Positions 47,152 to 57,371 of a stretch of 64,000 nt of DNA are shown piece after piece. The stretch covers positions 6,262,001 to 6,326,000 of the forward strand of contig JAGMUV010000001.1 in assembly GCA_020744425.1 (NCBI GenBank). The letters run 5' to 3'. This stretch comes from Dactylonectria macrodidyma. Taxonomy: Eukaryota > Ascomycota > Sordariomycetes > Hypocreales > Nectriaceae. The notes below the pieces were generated by a model. It was not told where the DNA came from, searched no databases, and saw only the letters and a program-made list of their open reading frames with translations. The translations under genes and the position numbers were made by a program. Position 1 is the stretch's first letter; the number at the start of each line of letters is the position of its first letter.

Positions 47152-48072
47152 ATGTCCAATTTAGAGCATACCCTAACAACCCGTCTGGTAACCACCAAGG
47201 TCGAATCACCCACTGCTACCGTCTTTGTCACGATTGCTCCCTTTCCAAAGACTGTTACCGTGAACCCGCTTCAAACGGGTACAGCACAGCCAAGCCGCAG
47301 CGACGAGACGGAAAAGGAGTCTTCCGTTGCTCGACCAGGCGAAGAGATCGCATTCGCGTCCAACAACAGCGTTGTTCTGCTAGCTGTGCTTGGGAGTCTT
47401 GGTATGTCACCCATCTGTACTTTCCATGCTGTATAGGGTTGTGTCTAATTCACTTCCGTGTAGCGGGGATATCATTCCTTGCCATGGCTTTTGTCATTTT
47501 GTGGCGGCGGAAGAGGAGAAGAACACAAAACGGGGACGCAGCCTCCAAGTTTGGGAAATTTACGATGAGTTTTAGTGCAATTGAGCAAGGGATAGAAGCA
47601 AAACGACGTGATAATATAAATAGAGACAGGATATCGATACTAAAACTTGTACGGCTCTTGCTTCAGCTTGACACTTTAACGAACCGAGTTCGTACCCGGG
47701 GTCCTCTACGGAGGTATAGGGTAGTGCCTAAATTTTGGGCTGAGGCTACCTTGTCTCAGGCAACAGTTCGAATAGGATTCACCACATCAAATCGAAGAAT
47801 AATGTGCAAACACATCAAAACTATACTTGACAAAGAAAAACGCACCGCATTCCATCCGTACATCCTACGAGTCCCTCACTTATTTTTCCAGGCATCACAG
47901 CAAACATTCGAAACGGATTACTAAGTGAGTTCAGCTCTGCTCACGAAGATCAACAGACACTTGTCAAATCTGGCGACCAAACGAATGAACGCAGATCTCC
48001 AAGTGAAACAACCACCACTGCGGATGAAGGTCCTCCATACAAGCTTTACAACTCCTTAATTCCTTTATAAGA
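47152..48072 (+). CDS. probable single-pass membrane protein (model uncertain)
   Basis: The frame from 47152 gives a Ser/Thr/Val-rich stalk (TKVESPTATVFVTIAPFPKTVTV), then an intron at about 47402-47462 (GTATGT..TAG) that joins in frame to a membrane helix, LAGISFLAMAFVILW, with a basic stop-transfer RRKRRRTQ. The layout recalls Mid2-like or other fungal stalked membrane proteins. The frame runs to 47924, but a second hydrophilic frame (about 47895-48072, ending YNSLIPL) looks like a cytoplasmic tail exon reached through another intron with acceptor tttttccag at about 47890. No signal peptide is visible at 47152, so an upstream exon may be missing. Hypothetical; could be partly decayed. Confidence 0.4.
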
Positions 48073-48150
48073 TTGCTATCTATTGGCTTCTTTGACGGCT
48101 AGCTCTTTGGCGGCTAGACTTTCCAAACTGCCGACGCATCAGCTTCTAAA

Positions 48151-49193
48151 ATGACTCCCATGGTGAGATACAAGACTGAACAACAGATCACCGGCATGCG
48201 TGACGACGATCTTGATGCACGCTTCAAAGTCTGTCGCAACGGCAAGGCATTTTACATTAACGTCTTACCGTCCCATTTTACCTACTCTCCTACAATGACA
48301 GACAAGTATTTGTCATACCTAGAGGTACTCCGGTCGGGCGAAGAGGTTCTAGGCGACATCTACGACACGGACGTGTACGAATGGATCATAGCACCATTTG
48401 AGCCGCTCTTCGACGAACTCGCACTCGACCCGCCGGGTGACCTAAAAGCTATATGGATCACTCTGCGAGACCATCTATTCCCCGACTTTTGTCTCTTCGA
48501 TCTGGATATTGTTAATGGAAAAACTGGCCGCACGCAGTGTCGTAACTAAACGATCATCGTATTGGCCATCGTTCATTCACTTCCATAGCTGTTTACTTGA
48601 CGACCTAGAGACCTACACAGCATTCTATAATCCAGCTAGAGTCATTTTGAGCTTCAAAGATCTTAAGGATGCCCTTCTAAACCCACCTAGCAATGGTTCT
48701 TATCAACAACTGTCAGACTGAATGCTTCTTTAGGTCATATACATCAGGCGTGCAGATCAAGTAGGAAATGAAGGTCTATAAGTTAATTCACACTGCGAAT
48801 TTGGGCTCCCGATTGAACCTATACCATCTATGCGGTGTGGTTATGGACGACGATAGTTTCATCCTCAGATTATTATTAACTAACATCAACAAGAGGGATT
48901 GCCCGCTGCCCACGAGAATCCATACTGGCAAACCCGATGAGCTTCCAGCTGCCATCAGAAAAAAGTGGGTTGCTCAACTTGACGCCACAATCACGGAACT
49001 ACACAAGGCCGGCGTGGTATGGGGCGATGTCAAGGCAGAAAACGTCTTGATAGGTCGGCAAAGTAAGGCATGCATCACTGATTTTGGCAGTGGCTACACC
49101 GATGGCTGGGTCGGCGATGAGTTAGCAGGAACAGTCGAAGGCGATTTAGTGGGCATGGCCAAGCTGAGGAACTACATCTTGTCATCTCAATGA
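48151..49193 (+). pseudogene. decayed fungal kinase-like protein gene
   Basis: Three frames in series carry one homologous protein: 48151 to about 48540 (N-terminal region, YEWIIAPFEPLFDELA, FPDFCLFDLDI), about 48515-48720 (PARVILSFKDLKDALLNPPS), then about 48720-49193 with an in-frame TAG at 48762 before MKVYKLIH. The last part is a kinase C-lobe: HKAGVVWGDVKAENVLI (catalytic loop, WGD in place of HRD) and ITDFGSGYTDGW (DFG). This is the fungal family of small kinase-like proteins with an atypical catalytic loop. Two frameshifts plus a nonsense codon make it a pseudogene; introns do not explain all breaks. Confidence 0.75.
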
Positions 49194-50502
49194 ATCATGG
49201 ACTGGAGTTGAAGAGTAGGCTTAACACAAGCGGGACGTAGAGCTTGGAGCTATGGCAGCATCTCGGCGCTCCGTCCTTTGGTCGGGATTAGATGTGGGTG
49301 CTAAGTGGGCAAGCCATGCTGCCATGGTGTCCTTTAAGGTCTTAACGGGTCGTGGCTAAGACCATCGGCAACAATAGGACGAGCCTCTTCTTGCTTAGCC
49401 ACGGCCTAGGCTCGCTCACACCACACGGAAGCTTACTCCCGCGCACCAACGTCATCTCCGCCGAAGCTCTCATGACCTCGGCAGACGGCGAAACCTCAAC
49501 TACCATCCCTAACTCTGGGTAAGCTCTCAATCGGAACCCGTATGGCGGAATATCATGTATAAAAACAACTCAACTACTACTTCCGCATACCGCAGTTCTC
49601 TAGAGGATCATCATGTTTCGGGTAAATATATGTAATCAATTTGTCAATGCCTACAAAAGGCTGGACTAGGCCGGCCGCTCCCGCCAAGAATCGGCACTTT
49701 GACAGTGGCATGACAAATAGCCGATGGATCGCTCTCGACACGTGTAGTTCTCTAGGTACATGAGATAGGGTTCAATAACCCAAGCTTGGGTCCATACACA
49801 CACTGGGCCGTCTTGCTCGCTGGAATGCTCGACGACATGCGTTGGAATGCAAGTGGGTACGGGATGTGGGCAGCCACTCTGGGCCCAGAGCCCATGCCCG
49901 AAAGGTTAGACAGAGGACCTAGAGTTAACAGTGTGATGGGGTATTCGTTTGCCCGCTGCCGATCTCCAACGTCCCTCGGAGCTGTCAGATCGAGCTTGGG
50001 GTCGAGATGCCCGATTCGTGTTAGTTGAACAGCCTCCCCGTGCCAGGCGAATGGGATGACATCCCGCGTTGCCTCCGTCTAAGCGAGTGAGTTTACGGGC
50101 CAAATAAACATTGAGCCTCAAATCTTGTTGACCGATAGCTGTACTGAGCTTTGCTGATTGTTACATGTAAAAGTAAATGTTAAGTCATTGAAGCATCGTG
50201 CCACCGTTTGCAATGGCGTCTATCGTGCTCCGAAACTCAATCAAGACTTCTGTTCTCAAGACCGTTGTTGAAAACGCATTTATAGTGGCCCAACGTCGGC
50301 TCAAGGAATGTTTGAACCAGACACAACAACCTCACAGTCTCAGACAGCTTCGCCTTTCACTGAGACACAACAGAGACAACCCGTCTCTTCCTTTTCCATA
50401 AATACCAACCCATCCCCCCCCTCCGAGTTCCATCTCCATCCTCAACATCTCACCTTTTCAACAATCCACCAACTTCTACCACTTTCAACCTCGCAATTCA
50501 TC
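49194..50502. other. intergenic before the GH114 gene
   Basis: 1.3 kb. A perfect 10-bp inverted repeat (CGTGGCTAAG 49351-49360, CTTAGCCACG 49394-49403) is the only structure noted. The last 100 bp is pyrimidine-rich (presumed 5' UTR). Confidence 0.45.
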
Positions 50503-51490
50503 ATGGAGGCTACATCCGCTAGAAAGTCGTGGCTGTCTTGGAAGACTCTCGCCATCGTTGGCCTTCGGATCGCCGCCGCCAGCCCTCTGAGAGGATCCCC
50601 AAATTCTGTTGCTGTTGCTGGCCGCGCCCAAGCTAGAGCTACAACCAAGTGGAAGCCAGTTATCGGTGACTCTTGGCAGATTGTACTTCAGAACGCAATC
50701 AAGGTCGGCAAGAGTGGCCCCACGCCCGACGTCAAAGTCTGGAGCATCGACCTTTACGACAACGATGTCTCGACTTTCAACGCTCTCCACGCCTCTGGCA
50801 AGAAGATAATTTGCTACTTCAGTGCTGGATCGTGGGAGAACTGGAGAGACGATGCAGGCTCTTTTCCCAGCGCTGCTAAGGGAAAGAACCTGGATGGCTG
50901 GGCCGGCGAGAAGTGGCTCGATACTCGCAGCACTGCCGTCCGCAACATCATGAAGAAGCGCATTGCCTACGCATCCCAGAAGGGTTGTGATGGAATCGAC
51001 CCCGACAACGTTGACGGCTATGTAAGCCTCTCACTTCGAGAACGATACTTTCTTGGAAACTCTAGTACTAACCGACCTTGACTAGGAAAACGACACTGGT
51101 TTCAAGTTGACAAAGGCCAATGGAATCGACTACATCAAGTTCTTGTCCTCAGTCGCGGCCACCTACAAACTTTCCATCGGTCTTAAGAACAGCGTCGACA
51201 TTGTCAAACAGACTCTGCCCTACGTCGACTTCGCTACCGTTGAGCAGTGCGGCGAGTATTCCGAGTGCCAAGGCTACGCACCATTCATCAAGGCTGGGAA
51301 GGCAGTGTTCCAAATCGAATACCCCGATGATCCTGCTTCGATGTCCCGCAGCGATTTCGAGTCGCTGTGCCCCCAGGACAGCTCATCAAGCAACTATGGT
51401 TTCACCACCGTCATCAAGAAGATGAACCTCGATGGCTGGGTTCAGTACTGCGGCACATCGAAGACTTATACTACGAGCACATATCGCTGA
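50503..51490 (+). CDS. GH114 endo-alpha-1,4-polygalactosaminidase (Ega3-like)
   Basis: Two exons, 50503-51021 and 51086-51490; the intron (GTAAGC..GACTAG) joins VDGY to ENDTGF. 307 aa. The N-terminus has a short hydrophobic segment (TLAIVGLRIAAA) that may be a signal anchor. GH114 landmarks: WSIDLYDND, KKIICYFSAGSWENWR, GCDGIDPDNVDGY with the likely catalytic Asp166, and TVEQCGEYSEC with Glu226. In Aspergillus the GH114 enzyme Ega3 cleaves galactosaminogalactan and is encoded next to the deacetylase Agd3; here the CE18 gene is 30 kb away. All key residues are present. Secretion or surface location expected. Confidence 0.9.
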
Positions 51491-51586
51491 ACGTCAACCT
51501 TCTCCTTTTCAAATTTCAACGACCAATAGTTTCTCTACGACAAACCGGACAAATCCACATGGGTATTCACTATTTGCTCATATTTA

Positions 51587-51840
51587 CGCTTTAACGAAAC
51601 CACCAATGGGTCCTCGACATAATACAGGGAATTCCGGACACGCATTCACTCCCTTCTAATGATTACGCTTAATGAAACCACCAACGATTCTCGACATACC
51701 TAATGCAGAGAAGTCCGAATAGGCATTCACTCTCTTCTCAAACTCACACTTTAATGACACCACCGATGGGTCCTCGACATGATTCAGGGAAATCCACATA
51801 GGCATTCACTCCCTTAATGTATCTACGCTTAATGAATAAT
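51587..51840. repeat. imperfect tandem repeat, about 80-bp unit
   Basis: Three diverged copies beginning near 51587, 51666 and 51748 share CGCTTTAATGAAACCACC, GGGTCCTCGACAT and GGCATTCACTCCCTT blocks; a partial copy lies upstream (51545-51586) and another starts at 51826. Starts about 95 bp after the GH114 stop. Confidence 0.85.
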
Positions 51841-54051
51841 ACAATTGTTACGTCTTGAAACCACTTTTACTCTGAACGAGTGCGTGTGCACTGTGAATGT
51901 TCCACTCGTTGAGGCTTTTATTGAAGTGGGCTTTCCAAATGTTCAACAACAACTCCTCGTTGAACTCCCAACATAGTGCTCGCAAGGAGTCCAGGAGTCC
52001 ATCATGCCAGTCGGAGGAATGTCAAGTCCCGTGCCTGTTCTAATGCGATATTACCTTAAACATGACACTCCATGGCTCGCTTCAGTCTATGATCTTCGGT
52101 AAGCTCGGTCAATCATTCCGAGTTTCTAAATCCTCGTCAGTCATATCATGGTTTCTAGGTAACTCCTTATATACTGTGGGTTTGCCAAAGCGTACGATAA
52201 AAACCTCACATACTCGGCCCCAGAGGGCGCGCTCTCCACCAGCTTCCATTAATCGGTGTCCAACTCGCTGTCACCTCAAGCCACGGTTGACTCTTCTACT
52301 TAATCACGTCCTTGACGCCGCCAGACATCCGCCTCGGCTTGCGATGGATACCAGACGCAAGTAGCACGACCGCTTCATCCTCGCCTCTGAGCACTAGTGA
52401 ATTAGCTGTTTGCTACTGAAACGGCCCTGGCGGGCGAGGAAGAAACCACACCCAAATTGGTAGCTATCCCTCCGCGGCTTAGGGTGACCAATCACGACCA
52501 AAGCTGTCTTGCCGCCTCCAACAGAGGTCGGCTGCGACTACTCACAGCACCACACACAGATGATGCAGACGGGTTGGTCTCTTCAGAATAGCTAGAAAAG
52601 TGTCTGATTAGACACTTCATCGAATTGGGTCGCCGCTGCGGATTGTGGCAAGGCTCAAAAGATGAAGGTTGCAGCGGCAGATCCGGGCTTGGGCGGAAGA
52701 TCGAGGATGCTACCGGTCGGGCTCGCAGGCAAAGGGCGTTTTCGGCCGAATTAGAAGGGAATAGACAACGGGCAGGGAATCTGTGATGAAATTGATAGTC
52801 CTAAAATCTAGAGAACAAAGGTCCGGCCGCTTCCGGCTGCTAGGAGGTCTCGTTCCTCCACAGCTGATGAAGCTGATGATGATGACTGAAAAATCCCCTA
52901 AAATCCTCAGAGATCTAGGGAGTTGAATCCCTAGTCTCCACAACCCCCTTGGACCTGTCCAACCCGCCTCGCATCACTACATGAAGGGCGAGTTGCTGCT
53001 GCCACCACCAAATTCTAATAAAAACTCAGTTTTCTTCACAGCCCAAGAATTTCAACATCTCATGCTTTCACGGTTACCAAAGATCAAGCTTTTCCAGCTC
53101 ATTCAATGTGAATAGCTAAGTAGTCGGCCCAGGTTGCCTCTGCGCACGACCCATCTGGTGCGATGCTCCCTGCTCCAAAAACTAATCACTAGACCGGTCT
53201 TGGCGATCCACAGAATGACAATGTTCAGAGTGACTGGAAGCTCAAATCCGTCTGATTCCAGCACTGCAAAGGCCTGATGCTTGGCCGTGAACTGTGCTGT
53301 GATCAGTCATAGGCCCTTGTACCGCACAATCTGCTCGTTTCACGTGGGCAGCTACGGGATTGAAGCGGAAAGGCAACTGTAAGATGAACAGCATCATTGC
53401 CCGAACTACGCCGATGATGGAGGCATTTTCATACTAACCCCGCCGCTCAAGAACATTTTGGACATATGTTTGCCAGTGATTCTGTGTTGAGCCGCTTCAA
53501 ACTCCTCCCATTGGTTTTAAGAAGTGAGACATGCTTGTTCTAGACAAGCCGATGGCTCGGATGACTTGAACTATTGGCGCATTCAGCTCTCAAAAGCAGT
53601 TGTGGTGTGGGGATGTCGCTAGTCTTATCCTAGTTGGGATTGTGAGAATCCCTTCAGCGCTCTTCGGCTTGTTTAGTAGAGGCTGAAAGTGAATCAACCC
53701 ACCGTAGTGCTTAATAAACTATGGAAAATCTATTTGATTTGTATGGTGTAAAAAACGATAGTTTCGTAAGTCGCGGGGTTGTCCAATGGCGTTGTGAGGA
53801 TTCATAATGGAGGCGTTTCTCTAGACCGCTCCAGAACCTGGTGGGCCAGTGACCCGCGCTCAGCTGAGGCGAGAGAAACGATCAAGCTATTCACAAGTAT
53901 AAACGCAACATCTTATTTATATGTACTGCAAGATCCTGACCAGTTTCCACAAACATTCTTCTTATTACACTATCAGCACTATCGTCCAACGCATCATTTG
54001 GTCACTCTATCTACTTTCAATCTCCCGCATCTCTTCAACACGAGCTCAATC
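51841..54051. other. gene-poor stretch after the GH114 repeat
   Basis: 2.2 kb with no supported frame. Noted: an 8-bp perfect hairpin AAGTGTCT-GATT-AGACACTT at 52598-52617. The last 150 bp (53900-54051) looks like a promoter and CT-rich 5' UTR. Confidence 0.45.
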
Positions 54052-54840
54052 ATGTCTGAAGTCTGGCATGATCTTCCATCGCGAGTGGTTCAAGGCCAAA
54101 GGAGTGTCCTTGGCCAAACCATAGACAATCTCCACGGTTTCGATGCTCATTTTCAGCTGAGCCAGCTCTTTGGGGCTGCGAACTCACGGGCAGGGGATGC
54201 GCTTGATGTCGCCCTGAAGATGAGCATGACAGTTCAAAGATGGATGCGCGATATCCCCGAGTTTCCAACCAATGAGGAAGAATTGCAACAAGACAACTCC
54301 TACCGAACCGACGCCGAGTTCATGTGCCAGATGACCATGAAACAGAGCAACGCTACTTGCGAGACATTCAACGAGCTCGCATCCCGGCTCGAGGCACAGA
54401 TGTCGATTATGCAGCAAGAGATCCAGCGGGGTCAGTACGAAAAGGACCAGCTTCAACAACATATTCGAGCATTGGAGGCCGAGGCCGACCGCCCGGATGC
54501 TATGCAGTTCATGAATCCCCTGATTGCCTCGATGGGAAACGTGGCTAAGCGCGAACAACTTGACCTCAAGAGAGGGGAAGTTGAGAATCAAATTCGGCAG
54601 GTTCAGTCGAAGGTTGAGCAATCAATCAGGGGAATTCAGACTATTCCCAGAGCCGTTGAAGCTTCACGTCGCTTCCTTCAGTATTTCCAACGGATGCTCC
54701 AGAATTTCACTGAGCTTGACATCGTGATCCAGTCGGCGAAGGGCGGCAACCCAGATGGCGCTTCTGCGCATGGAGACCTGGCCCAGGCTCCGTGGAGCCG
54801 GATCATTCGCGACATCGAAGACGCCAAGAATAATATGTAG
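54052..54840 (+). CDS. coiled-coil protein of unknown function
   Basis: 262 aa from ATG 54052 (catgtctgaa); the open frame extends upstream to 53779 but that part is CT-rich 5' UTR sequence, so the later start is preferred. Single exon. The middle (about 105-205) is a predicted long coiled coil: FNELASRLEAQMSIMQQEIQ, YEKDQLQQHIRALEAEADRP, REQLDLKRGEVENQIRQVQ. No signal peptide or catalytic motif. Codon use looks coding throughout. I do not recognise a family. Confidence 0.7.
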   Translation: MSEVWHDLPSRVVQGQRSVLGQTIDNLHGFDAHFQLSQLFGAANSRAGDALDVALKMSMTVQRWMRDIPEFPTNEEELQQDNSYRTDAEFMCQMTMKQSNATCETFNELASRLEAQMSIMQQEIQRGQYEKDQLQQHIRALEAEADRPDAMQFMNPLIASMGNVAKREQLDLKRGEVENQIRQVQSKVEQSIRGIQTIPRAVEASRRFLQYFQRMLQNFTELDIVIQSAKGGNPDGASAHGDLAQAPWSRIIRDIEDAKNNM

Positions 54841-55538
54841 AGCAACGAGCGGTTGCTATGCTTAGCATTGATGTAATTCAACAAGATATGAAGAGATGTT
54901 TATTATCAACCCGTATGTGATTGTGTCTTCCTTCTTCTTTTCGCCTTAATCGGTATTCAAACCACGGACTAGGGACGGACATCTGATGCAACATCTGCTG
55001 CATCCGGGTTACAACTTCACGAGCGAAAATTAGGACATCAGAATTGAGCCAGGTGATTGTTTGAGATGCCATCGGCATCCTTCAAACAATACTTCCGAGG
55101 CTCACCGCCCGCAGCCGCTATTTGGTACGGTGTCTTGGCGTGTCTCTAATCCAAAGTGATCTCCGATACCACGGCAAGGAGCAAGGTTGTATGCGTAGCA
55201 ACCCTCAAAAAAGATGACCTCCATGGTTCGATTCATGAGGGATACGGTACAAGCCAAGGACATTTTGACAGGAACATCTCCATATTGCACCTAGAGTCGC
55301 TCAAAGGGAAGTTTGTATTGTCCGGCTCACACGCGAGGTTAAAGACTAGGAGCTACACATGGATGGCCGTGATGAAACAATGGGATAAGTATTAATTGTA
55401 ATTCTTGCGTAGTGAACTGTTCTAACGATGCAACGGCACATACAGCCGATTCAACTGCTTTTCTCTAGAGCCACTTTGTCCTCGTCTTCACTCTCTAAAA
55501 AGAGACATACTCACTTGTTTAAGCCACACCGCAGATAA
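54841..55538. other. intergenic, nothing recognised
   Basis: 700 bp; only short unsupported frames. Confidence 0.4.
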
Positions 55539-55976
55539 TGCCAACTATAAACGGAGAGACGATGAGGACTCCGACTCTTCAAGACAAAGAGACATTGGAG
55601 CAGCTCTGAAACCTTGTGAAACGGCTCGCGAAGCCATTGTCGCCACTAGATACACCGCCTTCGCCGTATCACTTAGAACGAGCCCGGTTCTTGATTCAGC
55701 TTTAGCGAAGTGTCTGTGGTCTGGTGGATAGATATAAAATTCACCATTACCAGGTTTGAAGAAACAAAAGCTTCGATAGACACTATTCAAAAGTCCTTGA
55801 ACGAATTAACGCCTATCACAACTGAGACCATAGGTAATAATAGAGACGCGAATGCGACAAAATTCATTCAATATGAACAACGCAGGGTAAATCTGCCCAG
55901 AGCGCGGAAGCTCATTCAACAGCCAGGATACGTTGAGGTGAATTCGGAGTGGGACGCAAGGACCAAGGCGTATTGA
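55539..55976 (+). pseudogene. decayed ORF of unknown family
   Basis: A coding-like frame begins at ATG 55539 (MPTINGETMRTPTLQDKETL), is interrupted by a TGA near 55608 and a TAG near 55704, runs on as RSVCGLVDRYKIHHYQ, then needs a frame change near 55755 to continue as FEETKASIDTIQKSLNEL to the stop at 55976. The composition is that of a helical protein. Two stops and a shift suggest a relic; a spliced gene with unseen introns is less likely. Confidence 0.35.
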
Positions 55977-56593
55977 GTCAGTTGCACATGCTCAATTCTC
56001 AATCTATTCATCTATCTCTAACTGTGAGCGTCGGCTACACAAAGCTTGATCAATGTAACACGTAATAACTACAGATTTCATATCCTAAGAGACATGGCAA
56101 AATATCACTTCTCATCCAATCGCGTTGGGCGGAATATAATGACCAGTTCAGGGGTTGGGAATTATCCTGTTGCAACGAAACATCACTGCAAAAATTAGGA
56201 AATCCGAAGAAAGGTCCTCTAGATCAGCTTTCTGTCGGGACTCATCTAGAGGGTAGCACCCGTCCGATTACTCTCAGAAATAATGAACTAAAAGAGGAGT
56301 CCAGATTTGAAACAGTCTTGCAGGGCCACATTGGTTTCGGAATTACTATCACCATGGTTTGTCGTGCTCGCAGCGTACAGAAATTCTTGAGTCCAATTTG
56401 CTAAACGCCATGTTTTGGTTCAGAAGCGAGTTCGTGCGAATGCACTGAACGCATTAGATGTGGCAGGGGGTATCTGCATGAACACTCACCTGAATGGCCC
56501 ATCCCCTTTCTATCTATAAAGCGTAGTCCTCCCTCGTCCACTGTCCAGCCCTCTCACCCCCAGCAAGCCCTTGCAAACACTACAATTCACGCA
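55977..56593. other. promoter region of the small secreted protein
   Basis: About 620 bp, AT-rich; TATAAA at 56515-56520, 74 bp before the ATG. No gene seen. Confidence 0.5.
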
Positions 56594-57127
56594 ATGAAAT
56601 TGACATCTCCTCTCCTCTTCTTTGCCTCTCTTTCGCAGACAGTCTCTGGCTTCTTGTTGACATCCTCGCATCCAAAGTTGTCTGACCATGGCTTCGCGAG
56701 GATAGACTACGGCAACGAGAACGTGTACCCGAGCTTCTACAAAACTGGGAGCTACCTCAGTCTCACCCTTGATGTCACTGGCAAAGCCTCTTCTACGAGC
56801 GACTTGGGGAACCTCCTACTAAAGAAGGTTAACAACGGAAATGGCGGTATATGGCTTGTCACAACTACAATGACTTCTACTCCAACGGTACGTTTCATTA
56901 TTCGACGACGCTGCCTATTGACTTTCAGACTAACGCCCTTCGTCCAGGCCAAGGACATTCAACGACCTTTTTCGATTAGAACGGGAAGTTTCGTCTACAG
57001 GGGAGATGGTGGCGGAATTTGGTCTGTGTGTGGCGACGAGGGTACCTACCAGCTCTATTTCAGCAAGAAGGCAATATCCACCACCGGTTGCTATTCGGAT
57101 GTTGTATTAACTGTCGCGAGGTTTTGA
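56594..57127 (+). CDS. small secreted protein (effector-like), one intron
   Basis: Signal peptide MKLTSPLLFFASLSQTVSG, then a mature domain of about 138 aa. A 60-nt intron at 56888-56947 (GTACGT, branch GACTAAC, end CCAG) is in phase and contains no stop, so spliced (157 aa) and unspliced (177 aa) forms are both translatable. The mature part is rich in Gly, Ser, Thr and Tyr (GNENVYPSFYKTGSYLSLTLDV; GDEGTYQLYFSKKA) and looks beta-rich, with two cysteines near the C-terminus (SVCGDEG, TTGCYSD). No family recognised. Confidence 0.75.
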   Translation: MKLTSPLLFFASLSQTVSGFLLTSSHPKLSDHGFARIDYGNENVYPSFYKTGSYLSLTLDVTGKASSTSDLGNLLLKKVNNGNGGIWLVTTTMTSTPTVRFIIRRRCLLTFRLTPFVQAKDIQRPFSIRTGSFVYRGDGGGIWSVCGDEGTYQLYFSKKAISTTGCYSDVVLTVARF

Positions 57128-57371
57128 TGGCTCGACCCCGATTGTAACATCCTAAAGTAAACGTTGCAAAATGAAGTCAACCCGCATATGCGGTTTATAA
57201 TATTAGTAATTCTGAAATTCAAGTCGCTTGGAGCAACTATGTTTATTCACATTCCGAAACGCCACTCCAATCAAACTCCCAAGTAGCTTGTCAGGATATA
57301 TCCTCTTTAACCGGCCCTTCCCGCAAATTATACAACACACATTAACAGCCAAACAGATTAGCTTGTATCCA

